Source of the DNA: Acidovorax sp. FJL06
GTDB lineage: Bacteria; Pseudomonadota; Gammaproteobacteria; Burkholderiales; Burkholderiaceae_C
Assembly: GCF_003852545.1 (NCBI RefSeq)
Contig: NZ_QAJR01000023.1
Span: forward strand, 1-64,000
Reading direction: 5' to 3'
Length of the DNA: 64,000 nucleotides
The position numbers and the translations under genes are program-made. The notes under the pieces are model-generated. The model did not search any database. It worked only from the letters and a program-made list of their open reading frames with translations, and was not told the origin of the DNA. Positions 19,526 to 29,670 of the stretch are shown piece after piece. Numbering within the stretch: position 1 is the first letter of the stretch; every line of letters begins with the position of its first letter.

Positions 19526-19600
19526 TGGTGGGTGATACATGGATCGAACATGTGACCCCTGCCGTGTGAAGGCAGTGCTCTACCGCTGAGCTAATCACCC
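19526..19600 (-). tRNA. tRNA-Val (anticodon CAC), copy 2
   Basis: Same 75-nt sequence as the copy at 19401-19475, including the encoded CCA. The two lie in tandem with a 50-bp spacer that is not itself repeated, so one transcript can yield both. dnaQ lies upstream on the same strand, 38 bp away. Confidence 0.95.
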
Positions 19601-19638
19601 GTGTCGCTGTGACAAGCCTTAGATTATGGCACAGCTTT

Positions 19639-20352
19639 TCAGGCTTCCTGGGAAGTTCGCCAAATTGTTTTGCCTCCGCTGGCTTTGTCGATCTGTGTGA
19701 GCACCTCGCCGTGCGCGACCAGTTCCTGCTCGCTGGCGCTGAGCACAGGCAGCACCAGGCCGCTCAGATCAATGGCCGCCACCTTCACGCCATCGGCACC
19801 GTCTTGCGCGTCATCGGCCATGAGCAACGCATCCTGCCCGCGCGTGAGGTTGATGTACACATCGGCCAGCAGCTCGGCATCCAGCAAGGCGCCGTGCAGG
19901 GTTCGGCCGGAGTTGTCCACGCCCAGGCGATCGCACAGCGCATCGAGCGAATTGCGCTTGCCGGGGTACATCTCCTTGGCCATGGCCAGCGTGTCGGTCA
20001 CGCTCTCCACATAGGTGCGGAATGCGGGGCGCCCCGTCAACTCCAGCTCCTTGTTGAGGAAGCCCACGTCGAACGCGGCGTTATGGATGATGATCTCGGC
20101 GCCCTGCAGGTACTGCACGATCTCGTCCACCACCTCGGCAAACTTGGGCTTGTCCTTCAGGAACTCGTTGCTGATGCCGTGCACCTTCAGCGCGTCTTCG
20201 TGGCTGTCGCGGCCCGGGTTGAAGTACAGGTGCAGGTTGTTGCCGGTGAGCTTGCGATTGAGCAGCTCCACGCAACCCAGTTCAATGATGCGGTCCCCGT
20301 TGTCGGCCGAGAGGCCCGTGGTTTCCGTGTCGAGAACGATCTGGCGGGTCAT
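19639..20352 (-). CDS. dnaQ: DNA polymerase III epsilon subunit (3'-5' proofreading exonuclease)
   Basis: 237 aa from ATG 20352 (MTRQIVLDTETTG). DEDDh exonuclease motifs are all present: Exo I VLDTETTG, Exo II IIHNAAFDVGFL, Exo III HGALLDAELLADVY. It proofreads for the replicative polymerase. Open frame upstream of 20352 is intergenic repeat and was excluded. It lies downstream of the isc cluster on the same strand, separated from fdx by a GC-rich repeat. Confidence 0.95.
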   Translation of the reverse strand: MTRQIVLDTETTGLSADNGDRIIELGCVELLNRKLTGNNLHLYFNPGRDSHEDALKVHGISNEFLKDKPKFAEVVDEIVQYLQGAEIIIHNAAFDVGFLNKELELTGRPAFRTYVESVTDTLAMAKEMYPGKRNSLDALCDRLGVDNSGRTLHGALLDAELLADVYINLTRGQDALLMADDAQDGADGVKVAAIDLSGLVLPVLSASEQELVAHGEVLTQIDKASGGKTIWRTSQEA

Positions 20353-20370
20353 ACGTGCCCCCAGGCTCGG

Positions 20371-20427
20371 CACTTCGTGTCCTCGCTGCCCCCCAAGGGG
20401 GCGCGAGCTTGCTTGGGGCGGCCCGGC
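20371..20427. repeat. GC-rich inverted repeat between fdx and dnaQ
   Basis: CACTTCGTGTCCTCGCTGCC is followed by CCCCAAGGGGGCGCGAGCTT and GCTTGGGGCGGCCCGGC. It contains GCCCCC/GGGGGC and CCCCAAG/CTTGGGG arms. Similar elements recur between genes in Comamonadaceae genomes as I recall them; no second copy lies in this window. Confidence 0.5.
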
Positions 20428-20438
20428 GTTGCGCTCAT

Positions 20439-20777
20439 CTAGTGGTTCTCCTTGGCGTGGTTGATCGTGTACTTGGGGATTTCCACGGTCACATCGGTCT
20501 GCGCCAGGATGGCCTGGCACGACAGGCGCGACTGTGGCTCCAGGCCCCAGGCGCGGTCCAGCAGGTCTTCTTCTTCTTCCTCGGCCTCGTTGAGCGAGTT
20601 CAGCCCCTGGCGCACGATCACGTGGCAGGTGGTGCAGGCGCAGCTCATGTCGCAGGCGTGCTCGATGTTGATGTGGTTTTCGAGCAGCGCCTCGCAGATC
20701 GACGTGCCCGCAGGGGCCGTGATTTCGGTGCCTGCGGGGCAGTATTCAGGGTGGGGAAGGATCTTGATGACGGGCAT
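20439..20777 (-). CDS. fdx: ISC-type [2Fe-2S] ferredoxin
   Basis: 112 aa, usual length. Cluster ligands are in EHACDMSCACTTCHV (Cys spacing C-x5-C-x2-C) and the later LSCQ, as in E. coli Fdx. It donates electrons for Fe-S cluster assembly on IscU. Last isc gene here, 41 bp after hscA. No iscX follows; the next gene is dnaQ. Confidence 0.95.
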   Translation of the reverse strand: MPVIKILPHPEYCPAGTEITAPAGTSICEALLENHINIEHACDMSCACTTCHVIVRQGLNSLNEAEEEEEDLLDRAWGLEPQSRLSCQAILAQTDVTVEIPKYTINHAKENH

Positions 20778-20818
20778 GGGGTGGTCTTTTTCTTTTCGGA
20801 GAGATGCGTATAGCGCGC

Positions 20819-22690
20819 TCAGAGGGCCTGCACGTTCTTGCCGGCCAGCGCTTGCTGGATGCCCCGGTTCATGCGCTGGGCCGCAAAGGCTTCGGTGCCC
20901 TTGGCCAGGGCATCGGTGGCGGCTTCGATGACGGCAGCATCGTCGGCATCGCGCTGGTGGCGCAGGGCCACCATCAGGGCATCGATGGCGGCGCGCTCCT
21001 GTGCGCTCAGCACATCGCCATCGGCGTCGAGCGCGCTCTGGGTGGCGATCAGCATGCGGTCCGCGTCCACGCGGGCCTCGACCACGGCGCGGGCCTTCAT
21101 GTCCTGCGCGGCCGTGGCAAAGCCTTCCTGCAGCATGCGTGCGATCTGCTCATCCGAGAGGCCATACGACGGCTTCACATCGACGCGCGCCTCTACGCCA
21201 CTGCCCTGCTCCTTCGCACTCACGCTCAGCAGGCCATCGGCATCGACGGTGAAGGTCACACGGATGCGCGCGGCCCCCGCGGCCATGGGAGGGATACCGC
21301 GCAGCTCAAAGCGCACCAGGCTGCGGCAGTCCTGCACCAGGTCACGCTCGCCCTGCACAACATGGATCGCAAGCGCCGTCTGGCCGTCCTTGTAGGTGGT
21401 GAAATCCTGCGCCTTGGCGGTGGGGATGGTCTCGTTGCGCGCCACGATGCGCTCCACCAGCCCACCCATGGTTTCGATGCCCAGCGACAGCGGAATCACA
21501 TCCAGCAGCAGCAGGTCGCCCGCCGTGTTGTTGCCCGCGAGCTGGTTGGCCTGGATGGCAGCGCCCAGCGCCACTACCTCATCGGGGTTGAGGTTGGTCA
21601 GGGGCGCCTTGCCAAAGAAATCGGCCACCGCGCGCTGCACCTGTGGCATGCGGGTGGAGCCGCCCACCATCACCACGCCCTGCACCTCGTCGCGCGCCAG
21701 ATGGGCATCGCGCAGCGCGCGGCGCACGGCGGCCATGGAGCGGGCCGTCAGCTCAGCGGTCACGGCTTCGAAGTCTGTCCGCTTGACATCAAAACGGGCC
21801 TCAGCGCCTGACAGCATTGCGCTAAAAGCTACTGAATCAATAGCAGTCAACGCCTCCTTGCAGGCGCGTGCTGCGATGCGCACGGCCGACTTGTCGGCGG
21901 CACTCACCGCCTGCAACCCCAATTGCTGCAGCACCCAGTCGGCCAGAGCTGCGTCGTAGTCATCGCCCCCCAGGGCCGAATCGCCGCCGGTGGCGATCAC
22001 CTCGAACACACCCTGCGTGAGGCGCAGGATGGAGATGTCGAAGGTGCCCCCGCCCAGGTCGTACACGGCATAGACACCTTCGCTGGCGTTGTCCAGGCCA
22101 TAGGCAATGGCCGCCGCCGTGGGCTCGTTGATGAGGCGCAGCAGGTGGATGCCCGCGAGCTTGGCGGCATCCTTGGTGGCCTGGCGCTGGGCATCGTCGA
22201 AGTAGGCGGGCACGGTGATCACCGCGCCATACAGATCGTCGTTGAAGGTGTCCTCAGCCCGGTAGCGCAGCGTGGCCAGGATCTCGGCGCTGACTTCGAC
22301 GGGCGACTTGTTGCCGCCCACCGTCGCGAGACTGACCATGCCCCCTGCATCTGCGTCGCAGGCAGGAACAAAGTCGTAGGGCAGCTTGCCGGCCTCTGCC
22401 ACATCTTTCAGGCCCCGTCCCATGAAACGCTTGGCCGAGGCAATGGTGTTGCGCGCGTCCTGGGCCTGTGCGGCCACGGCGTCGAATCCGATCTGGCGCC
22501 CGCCGTTTTCGAGGTAGCGCACCACCGAAGGCAGCAGCACCCTGCCCTGCGCATCGGGCAGGCATTCGGACACGCCATTGCGCACGGCGGCCACTAACGA
22601 GTGGGTGGTGCCCAGGTCGATGCCCACGGCGATGCGCCGCTGGTGCGGGTCGGGGGATTGGCCGGGTTCGGAAATCTGCAGAAGCGCCAT
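20819..22690 (-). CDS. hscA: Fe-S biogenesis chaperone HscA (Hsp70 family)
   Basis: 623 aa from ATG 22690. Hsp70 motifs: [15 protein letters not shown] phosphate 1, [14 protein letters not shown] phosphate 2, [12 protein letters not shown] adenosine site, and a substrate-binding domain starting near [14 protein letters not shown]. With HscB it releases the cluster from IscU by binding its LPPVK motif. 81 bp after hscB. A short copy of the interspersed repeat lies in the coding region at 21821-21854. Confidence 0.95.
   Translation of the reverse strand: MALLQISEPGQSPDPHQRRIAVGIDLGTTHSLVAAVRNGVSECLPDAQGRVLLPSVVRYLENGGRQIGFDAVAAQAQDARNTIASAKRFMGRGLKDVAEAGKLPYDFVPACDADAGGMVSLATVGGNKSPVEVSAEILATLRYRAEDTFNDDLYGAVITVPAYFDDAQRQATKDAAKLAGIHLLRLINEPTAAAIAYGLDNASEGVYAVYDLGGGTFDISILRLTQGVFEVIATGGDSALGGDDYDAALADWVLQQLGLQAVSAADKSAVRIAARACKEALTAIDSVAFSAMLSGAEARFDVKRTDFEAVTAELTARSMAAVRRALRDAHLARDEVQGVVMVGGSTRMPQVQRAVADFFGKAPLTNLNPDEVVALGAAIQANQLAGNNTAGDLLLLDVIPLSLGIETMGGLVERIVARNETIPTAKAQDFTTYKDGQTALAIHVVQGERDLVQDCRSLVRFELRGIPPMAAGAARIRVTFTVDADGLLSVSAKEQGSGVEARVDVKPSYGLSDEQIARMLQEGFATAAQDMKARAVVEARVDADRMLIATQSALDADGDVLSAQERAAIDALMVALRHQRDADDAAVIEAATDALAKGTEAFAAQRMNRGIQQALAGKNVQAL
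21821..21854. repeat. Interspersed repeat fragment inside hscA
   Basis: GCTACTGAATCAATAGC matches GCTACTGGATTCATAGC in lpdA at 15 of 17 positions. On the coding strand both give the peptide VAFS (MNPVAFS in LpdA, AIDSVAFS in HscA) although the proteins are unrelated. It falls in the nucleotide-binding domain where HscA orthologues vary. Confidence 0.5.
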
Positions 22691-22771
22691 GAAATTTCGT
22701 GTCTCAACGTGGCGGGGCACACCCTCACATCAGCAAGCGATAGGAGGCCCCAGAAGGAAAGCAAAACCGCT

Positions 22772-23290
22772 CTATTGTCCCAGTTGCTCTCGGCGACGTT
22801 CAATGTCGTCGGCAAATCGCGCAATGAACATGAGGGCTCTCACCTGGCGGGCTGCGCCCGCGTAGTCCTGCTGCTGGTCGATGAATTGCTCGCACTGCGC
22901 CAGCGCGGCGCGGCGGGCCTGGGCGACACCATCGTCCAGCGCATCGAGTTCGCCCTCGGCGCGGGCATCTTCCAGCGCCTCGCGCCACTCCATCTGCTGC
23001 ATCAAAAATGCAGCGGGCATGGCCGTGTTGTCCTCGGCGCGGATGGGGGCACCGTGCAGCTCGCACAGGTAGGCCGCGCGGCGCATGGGGTCTTTCAGGC
23101 GCTGGTAGGCCTCGTTGATGCGCACCGACCACTGCATGGCCACGCGCTGCGCGGCCGCACCCTGCGCCGCAAACTTGTCAGGGTGGGCTTCGCGCTGCAG
23201 CTCTTTCCAGCGCGCGTCGATGGCGCTGCGCTCCTGCGCAAAACGGCGAGCCAGGCCAAAAAGTTCAAAGTCGTCAGATTGCAGGTTCAT
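22772..23290 (-). CDS. hscB: Fe-S assembly co-chaperone HscB (J protein)
   Basis: 172 aa, normal length. The N-terminal J domain carries the HPD tripeptide in EAHPDKFA, which stimulates HscA ATPase; the C-terminal helices (from about 80) bind IscU. 87 bp after iscA, with an intrinsic terminator in that gap. Confidence 0.94.
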   Translation of the reverse strand: MNLQSDDFELFGLARRFAQERSAIDARWKELQREAHPDKFAAQGAAAQRVAMQWSVRINEAYQRLKDPMRRAAYLCELHGAPIRAEDNTAMPAAFLMQQMEWREALEDARAEGELDALDDGVAQARRAALAQCEQFIDQQQDYAGAARQVRALMFIARFADDIERRREQLGQ

Positions 23291-23320
23291 GCGCGGGGCA
23301 ACGGGGGAGAAACATCCAAG

Positions 23321-23354
23321 AAAAAACCGCCAGCACGCAGCGCGATGGCGGTTT
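23321..23354 (-). terminator. Intrinsic terminator/attenuator between iscA and hscB
   Basis: On the minus strand AAACCGCCA, a 13-nt loop, then TGGCGGTTTTTTC: a 9-bp stem with a T6 run. It lies inside the isc cluster, 24 bp after the iscA stop, so it should reduce read-through from iscRSUA into hscBA-fdx. Confidence 0.75.
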
Positions 23355-23377
23355 GACGGCGCGAGGGCGGCAGGCGC

Positions 23378-23701
23378 TCAGACGCGAAAGCTCTCCCCAC
23401 AACCGCAGCGGTCACGCTCGTTGGGGTTGTTGAACTTGAAGCCTTCGTTCAGGCCTTCGCGCACGAAGTCCAGCTCGGTGCCATCAATGTAGGCCAGGCT
23501 TTTGGGATCGATCAGCACCTTGACGCCGTGGTTTTCAAACACGATGTCTTCGGGCTCGCTGTCATCCACATATTCGAGCTTGTAGGCAAGCCCCGAGCAG
23601 CCGGTCGTCTTGACTCCCAGGCGCACGCCCAGGCCCTTGCCTCGGCGGGCAAGGTAGCGGTTGACGTGCCGTGCAGCGGCTTCTGTCAGCGTGATGGCCA
23701 T
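23378..23701 (-). CDS. iscA: A-type Fe-S carrier IscA
   Basis: 107 aa. The three conserved cysteines are in TTGCSGLAY and DRCGCGES near the C-terminus. It carries Fe or Fe-S clusters from IscU to target enzymes. 15 bp after iscU, before an internal terminator. Confidence 0.95.
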   Translation of the reverse strand: MAITLTEAAARHVNRYLARRGKGLGVRLGVKTTGCSGLAYKLEYVDDSEPEDIVFENHGVKVLIDPKSLAYIDGTELDFVREGLNEGFKFNNPNERDRCGCGESFRV

Positions 23702-23716
23702 ATCGCTCTCGGTCGC

Positions 23717-24121
23717 TCAGGCAGCGGCAGTTGCAGTGGCTGCGTGCTTGGTCTTGTAGTCGAGCACGGCCGCCTTGATGGCGTCTTCGGCCAGGATGGA
23801 GCAGTGGATCTTGACGGGCGGCAGGGCCAGCTCTTCGGCGATCTCGCTGTTCTTGAGGGCCGCCGCTTCGTCCAGGGTTTTGCCCTTGACCCACTCGGTC
23901 ACGAGCGACGACGAGGCGATGGCCGAACCACAGCCGTAGGTCTTGAAGCGCGCGTCTTCGATCACGCCCGTGGTGGGGTTCACCTTGATCTGCAGCTTCA
24001 TCACGTCACCACAGGCCGGTGCGCCCACCATGCCGGTGCCCACCGAATCGTCACCCTTGTCGAACGAACCCACGTTGCGGGGGTTTTCGTAATGGTCAAC
24101 CACTTTGTCTGAGTAAGCCAT
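23717..24121 (-). CDS. iscU: Fe-S cluster scaffold IscU
   Basis: 134 aa. Three cluster-ligand cysteines are in GAPACGDVMKL, TYGCGSAIASS and KIHCSILAED; the HscA-recognised LPPVK precedes the last. It builds the [2Fe-2S] cluster with sulfur from IscS. Between iscS (39 bp) and iscA (15 bp). Confidence 0.97.
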   Translation of the reverse strand: MAYSDKVVDHYENPRNVGSFDKGDDSVGTGMVGAPACGDVMKLQIKVNPTTGVIEDARFKTYGCGSAIASSSLVTEWVKGKTLDEAAALKNSEIAEELALPPVKIHCSILAEDAIKAAVLDYKTKHAATATAAA

Positions 24122-24160
24122 GATGTGTACCTCTTCAATGCTTCAAAAATCTTCCGGGAT

Positions 24161-25381
24161 TCAGTGCGCAGCCCACTGAATGGTGCTGATGTCGATGCCG
24201 TCCTGGTACATCTCCCACAAAGGGCTCAGCTCGCGCAGGCGGGCCACGTTCTCGCGGATGGTGGCAATGGCGTAGTCGATCTCTTCCTCGGTCGTGAAAC
24301 GGCCGATGGTCATGCGCAGGCTGCTGTGGGCCAGCTCATCGCTGCGGCCCAGGGCGCGCAGCACATAGCTGGGCTCCAGGCTGGCCGAGGTGCAAGCCGA
24401 ACCCGACGACACCGCCAGGCCCTTGATCCCCATGATGAGCGATTCGCCTTCGACGAAGTTGAAGCTCATGTTCAGGTTCTGCGGCACGCGGCGCTCCATG
24501 CTGCCGTTGATGAACACCTGCTCGATGTCCTTCAGGCCGTCGAGCAGGCGCTGCTGCAGCGCGTGGGCCTTGGCGTTGGACTCGGCCATTTCTTCCTTGG
24601 CGATGCGGAAAGCCTCGCCCATGCCCACGATCTGGTGCGTGGGCAAGGTGCCCGAACGCATGCCGCGCTCGTGGCCGCCGCCGTGCATCTGCGCCTCCAG
24701 GCGCACGCGGGGCTTGCGGCGCACATACAGGGCGCCGACGCCCTTGGGGCCATAGGTTTTGTGGGCCGTCATGCTCATCAGATCGACAGGCAAGGTGGCC
24801 ATGTCGATGGCGACCCGGCCCGTGGCCTGCGCCGCATCCACATGCAGCAAGATGCCCTTTTCGCGGCACAGCGCGCCGATGGCGGGAATGTCTTGAATGA
24901 CGCCAATTTCGTTGTTCACGAACAGGATGCTGATCAGCACGGTATCGGGGCGAATGGCGGCCTTGAGCGCATCCATGTTGACCAGCCCGTCTTCCTGCAC
25001 GTCGAGGTAGGTGGCGTCAAAGCCCTGGCGCTCCAGCTCGCGCACGGTGTCCAGCACGGCCTTGTGCTCGGTCTTGAGCGTGATGAGGTGCTTGCCCTTG
25101 CCCTTGTAGAACTGGGCCGCGCCTTTCAGCGCCAGGTTGATCGACTCGGTGGCGCCGCTGGTCCATACGATCTCGCGGGGGTCTGCACCAATCAGCTCTG
25201 CCACCTGCACGCGGGCCTTTTCCACGGCCTCCTCGGCCTCCCAACCCCAGGCATGGCTGCGCGATGCCGCGTTGCCGAAATGCTCACGCAGCCAGGGGAT
25301 CATGGCATCCACCACGCGGGGGTCCACAGGAGTGGTGGCGCCGTAGTCGAGATAGATGGGGAAGTGCGGGGTCATGTCCAT
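24161..25381 (-). CDS. iscS: Cysteine desulfurase IscS
   Basis: 406 aa, typical. PLP-binding Lys in [14 protein letters not shown], and the mobile active-site Cys loop in [15 protein letters not shown]. It removes sulfur from cysteine for Fe-S clusters and tRNA thiolation. 109 bp after iscR. Confidence 0.97.
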   Translation of the reverse strand: MDMTPHFPIYLDYGATTPVDPRVVDAMIPWLREHFGNAASRSHAWGWEAEEAVEKARVQVAELIGADPREIVWTSGATESINLALKGAAQFYKGKGKHLITLKTEHKAVLDTVRELERQGFDATYLDVQEDGLVNMDALKAAIRPDTVLISILFVNNEIGVIQDIPAIGALCREKGILLHVDAAQATGRVAIDMATLPVDLMSMTAHKTYGPKGVGALYVRRKPRVRLEAQMHGGGHERGMRSGTLPTHQIVGMGEAFRIAKEEMAESNAKAHALQQRLLDGLKDIEQVFINGSMERRVPQNLNMSFNFVEGESLIMGIKGLAVSSGSACTSASLEPSYVLRALGRSDELAHSSLRMTIGRFTTEEEIDYAIATIRENVARLRELSPLWEMYQDGIDISTIQWAAH

Positions 25382-25490
25382 GGCTGGCTCAGTAAAGGTT
25401 TCTGGCTGGCAGATTTACGAAAAAAGTCAGTGCTCAAAAAACGCGTTCAGGGCGGTGCCGACCCCAGGGCCGGTACCGACGCCCTCAGCG

Positions 25491-26027
25491 TCAGGATTTT
25501 GCGAAAACGTTGCCCAGGGCGAACACCGAGTTGGGGGCGTTCACGCGGATGGGCTTGACCACGGGCGTCGTGGAAATCGCACGGCGCACCACGGGCTTGT
25601 CTTCGATTTGCACGCCCTTGGCGAGTTGCTCGTCCACGAGTTTCTGCAGAGTCACGGAGTCGAGGAACTCCACCATGCGCTGGTTGAGCGAGGCCCACAG
25701 TTCGTGCGTCATGCAGCGGCCGGCTTCACCCAGGCAGTTTTCCTTGCCACCGCATTGCGTGGCGTCAATGGGCTCATCCACCGACACGATGATGTCGGCC
25801 ACCGTGATGTCACCCGCCTTGCGGGCCAGGGTGTAACCGCCCCCGGGGCCACGGGTGGATTCCACCAGTTCATGGCGGCGCAGCTTGCCAAAAAGCTGTT
25901 CGAGGTAGGACAGCGAAATCTGCTGGCGCTGGCTGATCGCAGCCAAGGTGACGGGGCCATTGTTCTGACGCAGGGCCAGGTCGATCATGGCAGTGACCGC
26001 AAAACGGCCTTTGGTGGTGAGACGCAT
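25491..26027 (-). CDS. iscR: Fe-S cluster-sensing transcriptional regulator IscR (Rrf2 family)
   Basis: 178 aa from ATG 26027 (MRLTTKGRFAVTAMIDLAL), with a good AAGGAG-like site (CAAGGAGCTTGCA). Rrf2 winged helix-turn-helix, then cluster ligands in CGGKENCLGEAGRCMTH, matching the three-Cys/His arrangement of E. coli IscR. The holo form represses its own operon. First gene of iscRSUA-hscBA-fdx. Confidence 0.95.
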   Translation of the reverse strand: MRLTTKGRFAVTAMIDLALRQNNGPVTLAAISQRQQISLSYLEQLFGKLRRHELVESTRGPGGGYTLARKAGDITVADIIVSVDEPIDATQCGGKENCLGEAGRCMTHELWASLNQRMVEFLDSVTLQKLVDEQLAKGVQIEDKPVVRRAISTTPVVKPIRVNAPNSVFALGNVFAKS

Positions 26028-26179
26028 TGCAAGCTCCTTGTGCTGAGGCTCGTTCGTTAAAGAAACTGCCTGCACTGGCTAGTGGCCAGCACGGGCACCG
26101 TCTCCGCCCCTTACTCCACCCAGCACCAGGCTGCGCGGAGCCCTTCATCGTTGGGCTTTGTTCTTGAGTGTTTTGTGTG

Positions 26180-26214
26180 AGTATAACACAAATCCCTATC
26201 GAATTTGTCGGGAT
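26180..26214 (-). promoter_or_regulatory. Candidate isc promoter with overlapping IscR box
   Basis: On the minus strand TATACT at 26185-26180 is a good -10 hexamer. Upstream of it at 26214-26192 lies the partly palindromic ATCCCGACAAATTCGATAGG GAT, resembling the type 1 IscR site (ATA-YYGAC...GTCRR-TAT pattern). It would cover the -35 region, the usual autorepression layout. No good consensus -35 is visible. The leader to iscR is about 150 nt. Confidence 0.6.
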
Positions 26215-26276
26215 AAAAAACCAACAAGTCGCAATTTAGCCTTTATTGTATTTTTCGGGGAATGTTCACCCCAACA

Positions 26277-28367
26277 TCACACCGCCACTGAATCGCCCCC
26301 ATGCGCGCCAAAAGCCTGGTCCTTTAGCCGTGAAAGCTGGTCGCGCACGCGGGCAGCCTGCTCGAACTCCAGGTTGCGCGCGTGCTCCAGCATGAGCTTT
26401 TCCAGGCGCTTGATCTCGCGCGCCACATCCTTCTCAGACATGTCCTCGACCTTGGCGCGCTGCAAGGCTTCCTGCTCCAGCCGCTCGGCATCCTTGCCCG
26501 CCTTTTCGCTGTAAACCCCGTCAATCAGGTCTCTTACCCGCTTGACAATGCTGCGCGGCGTGATTCCGTGCGCTTCGTTGTGCGCAATCTGCTTGATGCG
26601 GCGGCGCTCCGTCTCGCCCATGGCCTTTTTCATCGACTCGGTGATGCGGTCGGCGTACAGGATGGCCCGGCCGTTGAGATTGCGCGCCGCACGGCCAATG
26701 GTCTGGATCAGGCTGCGCTCGGCCCGCAAGAAGCCTTCCTTGTCAGCGTCCAGAATCGCCACCAGCGACACCTCGGGGATGTCCAGCCCCTCGCGCAGCA
26801 GGTTGATGCCCACCAGCACGTCAAACGCCCCCAGGCGCAGGTCACGGATGATTTCCACGCGCTCCACGGTGTCCACGTCGCTGTGCAGATAGCGCACCTT
26901 CACGCCGTTGTCGGTGAGGTAGTCGGTCAGCTGCTCGGCCATGCGCTTGGTGAGCGTGGTGATGAGCACGCGCTCGTGCTTTTCGACGCGGATGCGAATC
27001 TCTTGCAGCACATCGTCCACCTGGTGGGTGGCGGGGCGCACCTCCACCACCGGGTCCACCAGGCCGGTGGGGCGCACCACCTGGTCCACGATCTGGCCGG
27101 AGTGGGTGCGCTCGTAGTCCGCCGGCGTGGCGGTCACAAAGATCACCTGGCGCATGCGCTGCTCAAACTCCGCAAACTGAAGCGGCCGGTTGTCCAGCGC
27201 CGAAGGCAGCCGAAAGCCATATTCGACCAGCGTGGTCTTGCGCGAGCGATCGCCGCTGTACATGGCGTTGAGCTGCCCGATCATCTGGTGGCTCTCGTCC
27301 AGGAACATCAGCGCGTCCTTGGGCATGTAATCGGTCAGCGTGCTCGGCGGGTCGCCCGGCGCCGCGCCCGACAGGTGGCGCGTGTAGTTCTCGATGCCCT
27401 TGCAGTGCCCCACCTCGCTGAGCATTTCCAGGTCAAACCGCGTGCGCTGCTCCAGCCGCTGGGCCTCGACCAGCTTGCCGTCGGCCAGCAATTGCTTGAG
27501 GCGGTCGGCCAGCTCGATCTTGATCGTTTCCACGGCGGCCAGCACCTTGTCGCGCGGCGTCACGTAGTGGCTGCTGGGGTACACCGTGAAGCGCGGAATC
27601 TTCTGCTTGATGCGCCCCGTGAGCGGGTCGAACAGCTGCAGGCTCTCCACCTCGTCATCGAACAGCTCGATGCGGATCGCCAGCTCGGAATGTTCGGCCG
27701 GAAACACATCGATGGTGTCGCCCCGCACGCGGAACTTGCCCCGGCTGAAGTCGGCTTCGTTGCGCTGGTACTGCATGCGGATCAGCTGGGCAATCACATC
27801 GCGCTGGCCCAGCTTGTCGCCCGTGCGAAGCGTCATCACCATGCGGTGGTAGCTCTCGGGCTCGCCAATGCCATAGATGGCCGACACGGTGGCCACGATG
27901 ACCACGTCCTTGCGCTCCATCAGGCTCTTGGTGCACGACAGGCGCATCTGCTCGATGTGCTCGTTGATCGCCGAGTCCTTCTCGATGAACAGGTCGCGCT
28001 GCGGCACATAGGCCTCGGGCTGGTAATAGTCGTAGTAGCTCACGAAGTACTCCACGGCGTTCTTGGGGAAGAACTCGCGGAACTCGCTGTAGAGCTGCGC
28101 AGCCAGCGTTTTGTTGGGCGCAAAGATGATCGCCGGGCGGCCCATGCGCGCAATCACATTGGCCATGGTGAAGGTCTTGCCCGAGCCCGTCACGCCCAGC
28201 AGCGTCTGGAAGGTCTCGCCATCGTTCAAGCCCTCCACCAGCTTGGCAATGGCCTCGGGCTGGTCGCCCGCCGGTGGGTACGGCTGGAACAGCTCAAAGG
28301 GAGAGTCGGGGAAATGGACGAACTCGCCGTCTTGCTTTTCAGTTATGACTTCGGTGATATCCGGCAT
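26277..28367 (-). CDS. uvrB: Excinuclease ABC subunit B
   Basis: 696 aa. Walker A in [13 protein letters not shown] near 60, the beta-hairpin [15 protein letters not shown], the DESHQM Walker B box, helicase motif VI in [13 protein letters not shown], and a C-terminal UVR domain (about 650-690) that contacts UvrC. It verifies damage in nucleotide excision repair. Single gene, divergent from the aminotransferase with 106 bp between. Confidence 0.97.
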   Translation of the reverse strand: MPDITEVITEKQDGEFVHFPDSPFELFQPYPPAGDQPEAIAKLVEGLNDGETFQTLLGVTGSGKTFTMANVIARMGRPAIIFAPNKTLAAQLYSEFREFFPKNAVEYFVSYYDYYQPEAYVPQRDLFIEKDSAINEHIEQMRLSCTKSLMERKDVVIVATVSAIYGIGEPESYHRMVMTLRTGDKLGQRDVIAQLIRMQYQRNEADFSRGKFRVRGDTIDVFPAEHSELAIRIELFDDEVESLQLFDPLTGRIKQKIPRFTVYPSSHYVTPRDKVLAAVETIKIELADRLKQLLADGKLVEAQRLEQRTRFDLEMLSEVGHCKGIENYTRHLSGAAPGDPPSTLTDYMPKDALMFLDESHQMIGQLNAMYSGDRSRKTTLVEYGFRLPSALDNRPLQFAEFEQRMRQVIFVTATPADYERTHSGQIVDQVVRPTGLVDPVVEVRPATHQVDDVLQEIRIRVEKHERVLITTLTKRMAEQLTDYLTDNGVKVRYLHSDVDTVERVEIIRDLRLGAFDVLVGINLLREGLDIPEVSLVAILDADKEGFLRAERSLIQTIGRAARNLNGRAILYADRITESMKKAMGETERRRIKQIAHNEAHGITPRSIVKRVRDLIDGVYSEKAGKDAERLEQEALQRAKVEDMSEKDVAREIKRLEKLMLEHARNLEFEQAARVRDQLSRLKDQAFGAHGGDSVAV

Positions 28368-28473
28368 GGGGTGTGGTCAACGGGTCGGGCGGGCGGGCCG
28401 TTAAAATCGGCGGAACCCGGCACAGTACACCACGCCCGGAATCTTCGCTACTGACAACCTTTCAAGGATTTTC

Positions 28474-29670
28474 ATGTCTCTGTTTACCGCCGTCGAAATG
28501 GCCCCCCGCGACCCCATCCTGGGCCTCAACGAGCAATTCAACGCCGACACCAACCCCAACAAGGTCAACCTGGGCGTCGGTGTTTATTTCGACGACAACG
28601 GCAAGCTGCCCCTGCTGCAATGCGTGCAGGCCGCAGAAAAGACCATGATGTCCACCCCCACGGCCCGTGGCTACCTGCCCATCGACGGCATCGTGGCCTA
28701 TGACAACGCCGTCAAAAGCCTGGTGTTCGGTGCCGACAGCGAACCCGTCACCTCCGGCCGCGTGGCCACCGTGCAAGCCATCGGCGGCACCGGCGGCCTC
28801 AAGATCGGCGCCGACTTCTTGAAGAAGGTCAGCCCTAGCGCCAAGGTGCTGATCTCCGACCCGAGCTGGGAAAACCACCGCGCGCTGTTCACCAACGCCG
28901 GTTTTGAAGTCGATACCTACGCCTACTACGACGCCGACAAGCGCGGCGTGAACTTCGAAGGCTTTCTGGCCAGCCTGAACGCCGCCGCTGCCGGCACCAT
29001 CGTTGTGCTGCACGCCTGCTGCCACAACCCCACCGGCTACGACATCACGGCCGCCCAATGGGACCAGGTCATCGCCGCCGTCAAGGCCAAGGGCCTGACG
29101 CCCTTCCTCGACATGGCCTACCAAGGCTTTGGCCACGGCATCGCCGAAGACGGCGCCGTGATCGGCAAGTTTGTGGCCGCTGGCCTGAACTTCTTCGTTT
29201 CCACCTCGTTCTCCAAGAGCTTCAGCCTGTACGGCGAGCGCGTGGGCGGCCTGTCGGTGCTGTGTGCCGACAAGGAAGAAGCCGGCCGCGTGCTGAGCCA
29301 GCTCAAGATCGTCATCCGCACCAACTACTCCAACCCACCCATTCACGGCGGTGCAGTGGTGGCGGCGGTGCTGAACAACCCCGAGCTGCGCGCGATGTGG
29401 GAAAAGGAACTGGCCGAAATGCGCGTGCGCATCAAGGCCATGCGCCAGAAGCTGGTCGATGGCCTGAAGGCCGCCGGCGTGAAGCAGGACATGTCCTTCA
29501 TCACCACCCAGATCGGCATGTTCAGCTACTCGGGCCTGTCCAAGGACCAGATGGTGCGCCTGCGCAATGAGTTCGGCGTGTACGGCACCGACACCGGCCG
29601 CATGTGCGTGGCTGCCCTGAACAGCAAGAACATCGACTACGTCTGCCAGGCCATTGCCAAGGTCGTCTGA
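28474..29670 (+). CDS. tyrB: Aromatic/aspartate amino acid aminotransferase (class I, fold type I)
   Basis: 398 aa. It opens with MSLFTAVEMAPRDPILGLNE, typical of the AspC/TyrB branch. PLP Lys near 248 in STSFSKSFSLYGERVG, Asp in DMAYQGFG, and Arg in the C-terminal FSYSGLS...GRMCVAALN region. It transfers amino groups between 2-oxoglutarate and aromatic amino acids or aspartate; TyrB versus AspC specificity cannot be settled by eye. The last 17 bases overlap the next gene. Confidence 0.92.
   Translation: MSLFTAVEMAPRDPILGLNEQFNADTNPNKVNLGVGVYFDDNGKLPLLQCVQAAEKTMMSTPTARGYLPIDGIVAYDNAVKSLVFGADSEPVTSGRVATVQAIGGTGGLKIGADFLKKVSPSAKVLISDPSWENHRALFTNAGFEVDTYAYYDADKRGVNFEGFLASLNAAAAGTIVVLHACCHNPTGYDITAAQWDQVIAAVKAKGLTPFLDMAYQGFGHGIAEDGAVIGKFVAAGLNFFVSTSFSKSFSLYGERVGGLSVLCADKEEAGRVLSQLKIVIRTNYSNPPIHGGAVVAAVLNNPELRAMWEKELAEMRVRIKAMRQKLVDGLKAAGVKQDMSFITTQIGMFSYSGLSKDQMVRLRNEFGVYGTDTGRMCVAALNSKNIDYVCQAIAKVV

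Noticed and set aside
19401-19600. Tandem direct repeat as an attachment site or duplication from an integrated element
   Set aside because: The two copies are complete, functional-looking tRNA-Val genes in one transcript, with no integrase gene nearby.
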